A stretch of 64,000 nt of DNA from Liolophura sinensis (lineage: Eukaryota > Mollusca > Polyplacophora > Chitonida > Chitonidae), in assembly GCF_032854445.1 (NCBI RefSeq), contig NC_088304.1, positions 6,707,704-6,771,703 of the forward strand. The letters run 5' to 3'. Every line of letters starts with the position of its first letter. Within the stretch, counting starts at the first letter, position 1. The translations under genes and the position numbers were made by a program. The notes under the pieces are model-generated. The model was given only the letters and a program-made list of their open reading frames with translations. It had not been told where the DNA came from and ran no database searches. This document shows, in pieces, positions 57,511 through 64,000 of this stretch.

Positions 57511-58521
57511 AAGACATTTAGCGTGCTGGTCCTTGGGACACTCAGGGCTGGTCAGACAAAGATATCCGTGTTAGTTCAGAGTCACACAAGAGAAACTATG
57601 TCTAACTCAGCAGTGCTAACTGTGCCTATATATCTATAAACTAAATAGTCTAAAAGAAAAAAAAAATAATAATTTGGATGAGTATATAACTAAATTCAAT
57701 ATAACTCACATGAACGATAACATACTCACAACAGCTTGGCCAAACAAACAAAAGACTCTCAACAGCTAAATAAGCTCTGAAAAGCCTTTAAACCTCTCGC
57801 TGACACGCATACAAAGTAGGCTTATGACTTCAAACTTAAACCTCCCCAAGACATTTAGCGTGCTGGTCCTTGGGACACTCAGGCCTGGTCAGACAAAGAT
57901 ATCCGTGTTAATTCAGAGTCACACAAGAGAAACTATGTCTAACTCAGCAGTGCTAACTGTGCCTATATATTTATAAACTAACTAGTCTAAAAGAAAAAAA
58001 ATAATAATTTGGATGAGTATATAACTAAATTCAATATAACTCACATGAATGATAACATACTCACAACAGCATGGCCAAACAAACAAAAGACTCTCAACAG
58101 CTAAATAAGCTCTGAAAAGACTTTAAAACCGCTCGCTGACACGCATACAAAGTAGGCTTATGACTTCAAACTTAAACCTCCCCAAGACATTTAGCGTGCT
58201 GGTCCTTGGGACACTCAGGGCTGGCCAGACAAAGATATCCGTGTTAGTTCAGAGTCACACAAGAGAAACTATGTCTAACTCAGCAGTGCTAACTGTGCCT
58301 ATATATTTATAAACTAACTAGTCTAAAAGAAAAAAAATAATAATAATTTGTATGAGTATATAACTAAATTCAATATAACTCACATGAACGATAACATACT
58401 CACAACAGCTTGGCCAAACAAACAAAAGACTCTCAACAGCTAAATAAGCTCTGAAAAGCCTTTAAACCGCTCGCTGACACGCATACAAAGTAGGCTTATG
58501 ACGTCAAACTTAAACCTCCCC
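57511..58521 (-). repeat. Three tandem ~337-bp monomers at the 5' end of the retrotransposon
   Basis: Units start at 57511, 57848 and 58184 (spacing 337 and 336) with AAGACATTTAGCGTGCTGGT and end with CTTAAACCTCCCC near 57847, 58183 and 58521. They differ by only a few bases and small indels in an A-rich run. They lie directly upstream of the ORF1 region of the minus-strand element, the place where some LINEs carry tandem 5' promoter monomers. Confidence 0.93.
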
Positions 58522-58689
58522 ATTTCTTTATCCAAAACTGGTTTAATAATAAAGTACGATATACAAGAGACTTAAGACAAGGAAGGCAAATTTCTACCTT
58601 TTTCCAAAATTGAAGAAAATGTGTATGGTTAAAGCTACATACCTTGACTTTAATAACCTGATTACAAACATTTTTAAATCATGGGCCCA

Positions 58690-59230
58690 CGCTATAGAAA
58701 GGCATAATAATGTTGATGAATACTCGCCTATTCTTCCGATATTTTTTTCAACCACTAATGAAACAAACATTAAATACACCGTTTTTTTATGACATGTTGA
58801 ATCTTGCATATAAAAAACAGTATATTTATGATAAATGGCAATATAACCTTAGACTAAAAAGAAAGAAATTTGGCAAATATATTTTCTTTTCTTTTTCATT
58901 GTACACAATATACAAAACTGAGTGATTTTCAATTACCTACAAGATCACATTTCTGTACAATAGGCTGTAAAGAAGACGATGTCTGGGAAATATGTGAAAC
59001 CATCAAAGAGACACATGAACATCTTCATCTGCAATTTCCGACTGTAAAGAATTTTTGGAAAAAATCTGAAGAATTGATAAACCATAGTTCCAAACTAAAC
59101 GTCATCTTCTCGGCGGAAAAAATGCATTTCAGGGTGGGGAAAAGGTCCATCTGTCATTAACATCTTAATAATACTTAACAAGGAAATTTATTTTTAATTG
59201 TAGAAAACTAAACGTAGCCCTACATATCAC
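58690..59230 (+). mobile_element. Scrap of a second LINE (3' end of ORF2)
   Basis: Around 58925-59160 the plus strand reads DFQLPTRSHFCTIGCKED, ETIKETHEHLHLQFPTVKNF and KKSEELINHSSKLNVIFSAE. This matches the cysteine-plus-EHL..CP.V..FW layout of the zf-RVT-type tail of LINE ORF2. Upstream the frame is broken by stops. Orientation is opposite to the neighbouring I-like element. Confidence 0.6.
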
Positions 59231-59698
59231 TGGCTGTCTTAATAAATTGCGAAAATACTATAAAAGGTCTATTATAAAAATCTCAGGGAAAGAGACAGTT
59301 GAAGGAGAAGCGCAAATTTTATTACTAATTGGCAACACACTTTAAAACAGTTATGAATGCATAAGAGCTGGAGTGGTAGAAAAAAAATAGAAACATATAT
59401 GTATAAGATACATTATTCAGATTTCACAGATATTGTCTTCTGATTGGTGGAGATAAAAAATAAAATAGCTGGGTACATGGCCAGTTGATCTCAAGGTTAG
59501 TCGATAACTTGCCAAATGTCGGTAGTTTACGCCGGGTGCTAAGATTTTCTCCTCCCATAAAAACTGATGATAATGTAAAGAAAGTGACAAGCATTTAGGA
59601 GTATTAATCAGTCTTATGGTACGATTAAATGTCACTTGTGCATAAATCATTGTCATTCATGACACACATTTAACACTGCATGACCGTTTTAAGTTCTT

Positions 59699-59812
59699 GA
59701 CCGGCTCAGATGGTAGAGCGTCCGCTTCGGAGACGGTTGATCTATGGTAAATCCTGGGTCGGACCAAACAAAAGACCTTGAAAGACGAAGTTGTATTTTC
59801 CTCGATTGGCTA
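59699..59812 (+). mobile_element. tRNA-derived SINE head, family C-like, joined to another SINE
   Basis: CCGGCTCAGATGGTAGAGCG (A box) and AAATCCTGGGTCGGACC (B-box-like) form a tRNA-like head, followed by ~50 bp of body. The tail is missing; the sequence runs straight into the tail end of the reversed family B SINE. Confidence 0.65.
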
Positions 59813-59814
59813 AG

Positions 59815-60148
59815 AGTGAGTGAGTGCTTGGGGTTTAACGTCGTACTTAACAATTTTTCAGTCATATGATGACGAAGTAGTCCTCATAGTGCCTGTAATG
59901 TGCCTCCTTGCTGCAGGACGGAATTCCACGGCTCTTTAATCTTTACTGAGACGCTTTACTTAAGGCAAGTAAGGCGTCCTGCCCAAGCCATTATACTGAC
60001 AAGGGTCAACCAGTCGGTTCACTATCCCCTTCATGTTGAACGCCAAGCGAGGAAGCTGTTAAGGCCTTATGTGGGACTCGACCCAGGATCGACCCTGGAT
60101 CTACCGGTCCCGAAGCCGACGCTCTACCAACTGTGCTATCGGGACCCG
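59815..60148 (-). mobile_element. tRNA-derived SINE, family B, full length
   Basis: Minus-strand head GATAGCACAGTTGGTAGAGC with GTCGGCTTCGGGACCGGTAG and B box GATCCTGGGTCGAGTCCCAC, middle AAGGGGATAGTGAACCGACT, AATGGCTTGGGCAGG, tail TCATATGACTGAAAAATTGT, TAAGTACGACGTTAAACCCC. The head is close to an intact tRNA. A tail-only fragment of the same family lies at 60310-60376 on the plus strand. Confidence 0.9.
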
Positions 60149-60528
60149 TTGGCTAAAAAGAAGTGCAACGATTGGTTCACCCGTATCAGTATAATGGCTT
60201 GGGCGGTGCGGATTTCTTCTCTTAGTAAGCCGTCTAAGTTAAGCAGCACTAGATAAAAAAAACCGTGGAAAACCCGTCCTTCAACAAAGAGGCACATTAC
60301 ATGCACCACTCCTTTGTCGTCATATGACTGAAAACGTCATATGACGTTAAACCCCAAGCACTCACTCATTCACTCCAAGTTCTTACTTCATATACTTTCT
60401 CAGTTGTCAGTGGTGTTTTCAAAACAGGTCTTTCAAGTATTGATCTAAAACTTCCACTGTAATTCACCTCTAGTATACGAATGTCTTTTTCGATTCATTC
60501 ATTTCCATTGTGCTATGAATACACGTGT

Positions 60529-63000
60529 CTAAGGACGCGCCATCACCTCAAGTAACCTGTCCCAGAATTCCGGCTCGTCAGCTTGTTCGTTATCCCACAG
60601 AAGAAATGTGATGTGTTTCCACAGATTTAGTAGCGATCTTGGCATTTCTGCCACAGGGATCTCTTCCATCATGATCACAATAATGGCGTTCTCACGACCA
60701 TCTCTCACCATGCGCATGCCCGCCATTTGAATTTCAAACTCACACCAGTCACTGGTCAGGAAGGCTTTGCTGATCACCAGGATGACCTTCCGACTGTTGT
60801 TGACGGCGTCCACAATGTTCTGTTGTATGCTGACACCCACGGGGAAATCACGATCATGGAGGCACAGAGTGTAATTGTTCTCATTCTCTAGGACGTTTCT
60901 CAGAACAATGCAGGCCCACTGGTAGTTGTGGTAATTATACGCTACAAACCCGTCAAACTGAAATTGTTCAATTTCTATTCCCTCATACACAGGCCCTCTT
61001 CGGCATTTGGTTAAAATCCAATATTTAATATTCCATCTATATCTGTACCCGAATATCCCCAGGACTACGGCCAGAGTGAATAAGCACGATCCAATAACGG
61101 AAAATGTCAACCAAAATTTGCTGACACAACTGACGTCCATGTTCTTTATGTGAGAATTGTAGCTCCATATGTTTGTAACAGTTCCATTTTTCAGGGTGCA
61201 AGACAGAGAACCATTGTCTGTAATATTAACCGAGGCCTCCAAAATCCAGTGAATGAATGTTAGCGTATTGCAGGTGCACAGGAAAGGGTTGTGTCCCAAA
61301 GACAGACTTAACGTCTTACCGTGTGTTGACTTTGGCCAGCTACTGAGCCGGTTGATTTCCTCAGAAGATAACGACGAAATTACATTAAATGTCAAATCTA
61401 GCTCCTTAAGTGAATGTACATGTAACACTGATTCTGGGATTTGAATGAATTTGTTATTCCCGAGAAGCACAGTTTCCAGGGTAATCAGAGGTTTAAATAA
61501 GTTTTTATGTAAGGTGGTAAGATCGTTGTTGGAAAGATCAAGTTGTCGTAATTTTTTCATTGGACGGAATACGATACCGTTAGGGTCGTTTTGAAATCCA
61601 ATGTTTAGTTTACAATTTCTGGCACTGAGAATTTCCAATAAAGGAAAAGCCTCAAAAAAACTTGGTGACAGACCGCTGCAGTCAAAGCCTGACATGTTAA
61701 ACTGCTCCAAATTCTGTAAACCAGAAATTCGAAACGCACAGTACTGGATCCCGAAGTATGCCATATCAATCACACGGAGATTTTCAGCGTTAACTAAATC
61801 AATGTCAGGTAAATATATATTACGGCCGCCAATGTATTTCGCTATTAATACTTCTAACTGTGGAGGGAGAACTACGTGTACCTTAATTGTTCCACTCCGT
61901 TTCGTGCGACTATATCGTTCTGTAACGACTGGTAATGAAGTCGAAAAAACGTTCCTCTTTCTTCGTAATGCCGTATACTGGGCACTGAACTCCAAATGTT
62001 TTAGATTGATAAAACGATATACGCCTAAAACGCTGTATATGTTATTAGAAACTGACAGAAGATTATCGATCATGACAAATGTTTCTATACAATCGGGATA
62101 ATGAAAGTCTAACAGCACGTCACCGTTCACCAGTATAATTTTATTGCCCGACAAATCCAGGTGTTTTACACACATTGTAGCCAGGTGAGCAGTCATGTTG
62201 GTAGTAAGGATGAGGTTTTCTGGATTAAGTCTGCCCCCTCTATTCTCGTTTGCCCTGACGATAGAGAGTGATGTCAGGTTCCGCCATCGGAGATCCACCA
62301 GAGCAGATAAAGCTCTTCCTAATCCATCGGTGCGCATGTTCAATGTTGTTAAAAACGGGAAATGTTTTAACGTCCCTGGTTTCATGCCTAAGCACACTAT
62401 CCTCAAAGTTTCAATGGACATGTTTGCAAACACAGCGAAAGTGTGTGCGTTGAGTGTGACCTGCTTATTATCGTCAATTACATACAGGGACTTCAGTGAA
62501 GACAGATGCAAAAAACCGGATCCAAAAGAGACATTTCTCAGGCCGTCGATTCTCAATTCTTTCAGAGAACTGAGACCACTAAAGATCTGCTCGGGATATT
62601 CACCGAGTTCTGAATATGGGTTCCGGAGATTCTTTTCTAATGCCAAAGCCTCTAACTTTTGCAGGGGTCTGAAAACACCAACAGGGTAAGCTTCATAAGT
62701 AAGAAGCAGATTATTTTCACTCAATCTGAGAGTGGAGAGCCTTGACAATCCCCTGAAAGCTGACGGTTCTAACCTCTCCAGCCGATTACCTGACAAATCC
62801 AGACTGGTCAAGGCGTTCAGTTTGATGAAGGAGTCATTGGGTATGGTTTTCAGCAGGTTGTCGCTCAAGTCCAAGCTCTCTGTTGTTGACGGGATGTTGG
62901 TTGGTACCTTCCTCAGCCGGTGATTATGAAGATCAACATGGCGTCCTTCCGCGTTGGTGTGTACGAAGATGACTGTGACAGTAATGAGTTGAGCAATCAT
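60529..63000 (-). CDS. Toll-like receptor, intronless, copy 2
   Basis: Same architecture and exactly the same length (823 residues) as the receptor at 47223-49694: signal peptide MIAQLITVTVIFVHTNAEG, leucine-rich repeats, one C-terminal cysteine cap, a transmembrane helix and a TIR domain. The start is fixed by an in-frame TAA a few codons upstream of the ATG at 63000. By eye about 60 residues differ from copy 1, roughly three quarters of them in the N-terminal half (LRRs), whereas the last ~420 residues differ at only about 14. In the TIR, box 1 is FDGFVAY instead of YEAFVAY; DFPVG and FW are kept. The matching upstream flank (to about 63360) shows that the duplication included the promoter. 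Confidence 0.97.
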   Translation of the reverse strand: MIAQLITVTVIFVHTNAEGRHVDLHNHRLRKVPTNIPSTTESLDLSDNLLKTIPNDSFIKLNALTSLDLSGNRLERLEPSAFRGLSRLSTLRLSENNLLLTYEAYPVGVFRPLQKLEALALEKNLRNPYSELGEYPEQIFSGLSSLKELRIDGLRNVSFGSGFLHLSSLKSLYVIDDNKQVTLNAHTFAVFANMSIETLRIVCLGMKPGTLKHFPFLTTLNMRTDGLGRALSALVDLRWRNLTSLSIVRANENRGGRLNPENLILTTNMTAHLATMCVKHLDLSGNKIILVNGDVLLDFHYPDCIETFVMIDNLLSVSNNIYSVLGVYRFINLKHLEFSAQYTALRRKRNVFSTSLPVVTERYSRTKRSGTIKVHVVLPPQLEVLIAKYIGGRNIYLPDIDLVNAENLRVIDMAYFGIQYCAFRISGLQNLEQFNMSGFDCSGLSPSFFEAFPLLEILSARNCKLNIGFQNDPNGIVFRPMKKLRQLDLSNNDLTTLHKNLFKPLITLETVLLGNNKFIQIPESVLHVHSLKELDLTFNVISSLSSEEINRLSSWPKSTHGKTLSLSLGHNPFLCTCNTLTFIHWILEASVNITDNGSLSCTLKNGTVTNIWSYNSHIKNMDVSCVSKFWLTFSVIGSCLFTLAVVLGIFGYRYRWNIKYWILTKCRRGPVYEGIEIEQFQFDGFVAYNYHNYQWACIVLRNVLENENNYTLCLHDRDFPVGVSIQQNIVDAVNNSRKVILVISKAFLTSDWCEFEIQMAGMRMVRDGRENAIIVIMMEEIPVAEMPRSLLNLWKHITFLLWDNEQADEPEFWDRLLEVMARP

Positions 63001-63155
63001 GTCTAACACTCCAAAATACGCTGTAAAAAGCCTTTAAATAGTGACCACCCAGAAACGGTTCCGATCTTCTTTAATCAAACCACGAACGCATCAAATAAGA
63101 TACTGGACAAACCTTGCTGTCAACAGTAGATGAATTCTTAAGTCGATTAGAAACA

Positions 63156-63163
63156 TTTATATA
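63156..63163 (-). promoter_or_regulatory. Putative TATA box of TLR copy 2
   Basis: Minus-strand TATATAAA 156 bp upstream of the start codon, embedded in CGAAATATATAAATG as in copy 1. Confidence 0.4.
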
Positions 63164-63389
63164 TTTCGCTCTGAAAAAAAAACTTCAGTAGATCCTTATA
63201 GCTCGCTAACTGTTTATTGGCTATTTAAACTTGTAATACGGATACTAAGTTTGACCCTGTACAAAGAAACAATTATCCCTACCATCACGACTTCCTTATG
63301 ATATTTGATAGCTGGCGGTATATGTCCGTGATTTATAGTGAAAAGTGTATAGGGTAATGACTATGGGAACTTATCGACGGTAGAATCTC

Positions 63390-64000
63390 ACGGTTTCTAC
63401 TTCGCATGGTCTAATCTCTCTGTACCGACTTAGCAAAGTCTAGACTCGGTTCTAACTTTACGCAGTCTAGTCTCGCAGTTTCGACTTTACAGAGTCTAGT
63501 TTTGTAGTTCCCACTGAACATAATTTCACCGTAACGGATTTGCAGAGTTTAGTCTCGCGGTCCCGACTTTACACAGCCAAGTCACGGTAACGACTTTACA
63601 GAGTCTAGTCTCACAGTTCCGGCTTCACACAGTCTCATCTTGCGCTCGAATTTACCCAGTCTAGTCTAGTGGTTCAGATTTTACACAGCCTAGGCTCATC
63701 GCTCCCATTTTACAGTCTAGTCTGTCCTGTTCCTGACTGAACCCAGTTCAGTCTCGCGTTCTCGAGAGTACCGACTTTACAAAGTCTAGACTCGGTTTTA
63801 ACTTTACACAGTGTAGTCTCGTGGTTCCAACTTAAAGGGCCCTTACTAGGTTCTAACTTTACACAGCCTACTCTCGCCGTTCCGAATTTACACTAGTTTC
63901 GTGGTGCCGATTTTACACAGTTTAGTCTCTCGGTTCCAGCTGTACACAGTCTAGTCTAGTCGAAACCTCGAGACTAGATTCTGTAAAGTCTCCCGACTTT
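63390..64000. repeat. Degenerate minisatellite of about 30 bp (ACTTTACACAGTCTAGTCTC)
   Basis: About twenty diverged units built from GACTTTACACAGTCTAGTCT plus CGYGGTTCC, continuing past the right edge. No coding signal. Confidence 0.9.

Noticed and set aside
59699-59765. Genuine tRNA gene
   Set aside because: A- and B-box-like words are present, but I cannot fold a full cloverleaf, and the segment continues into SINE body sequence.

Overview
This window looks like nuclear DNA of a lophotrochozoan animal, most likely a mollusc. Introns are GT-AG and AT-rich, the genes are ordinary animal genes, Toll-like receptors are intronless, and the DNA is dense in tRNA-derived SINEs, small foldback elements, degenerate LINEs and minisatellites. 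I rebuilt gene models by hand from splice sites, codon phase and remembered family sequences. No database search was possible.

Layout. (1) 1-4576, plus strand: 3' part of a NUDT9-type ADP-ribose pyrophosphatase gene. (2) 14030-28412, minus strand: a complete NIPSNAP gene, ten exons per transcript, with two alternative forms of exon 8. (3) 28715-38404, plus strand: a complete CFAP73 (CCDC42-like ciliary coiled-coil) gene with two alternative last exons. It lies head to head with NIPSNAP across about 300 bp that carry X-box-like, YY1-like and forkhead-like motifs. (4) 38405-47222: gene-poor DNA with SINEs, foldback elements and a 36-bp satellite. (5) 47223-63000, minus strand: two full-length intronless TLR genes of identical length (823 codons) in tandem. 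Between them lie a TLR fragment pseudogene, a decayed RNase-H-bearing non-LTR retrotransposon with three 337-bp monomers at its 5' end, SINEs and a second LINE scrap. (6) 63390-64000: a degenerate minisatellite running off the window.

The most unusual signal is in NUDT9. Two, probably three, of its minisatellites are tandem copies of its own exon-intron junctions: a 78-bp unit carrying an exon 3' end plus 5' splice site (11 copies), a 68-bp unit carrying a 3' splice site plus the start of the Nudix-box exon (12 decoys plus the real one), and possibly a 27-bp unit with another exon end and donor. Neighbouring NIPSNAP and CFAP73 also carry tandem duplicated exons, equal in length and phase. NIPSNAP exon 8 must be used one copy at a time to keep frame. 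The three-gene block is therefore unusually rich in splice-unit duplication.

NUDT9 and NIPSNAP are mitochondrial in other animals, CFAP73 is axonemal, and the TLRs are innate immune receptors. I see no operon-like cooperation among them beyond the shared NIPSNAP/CFAP73 promoter.
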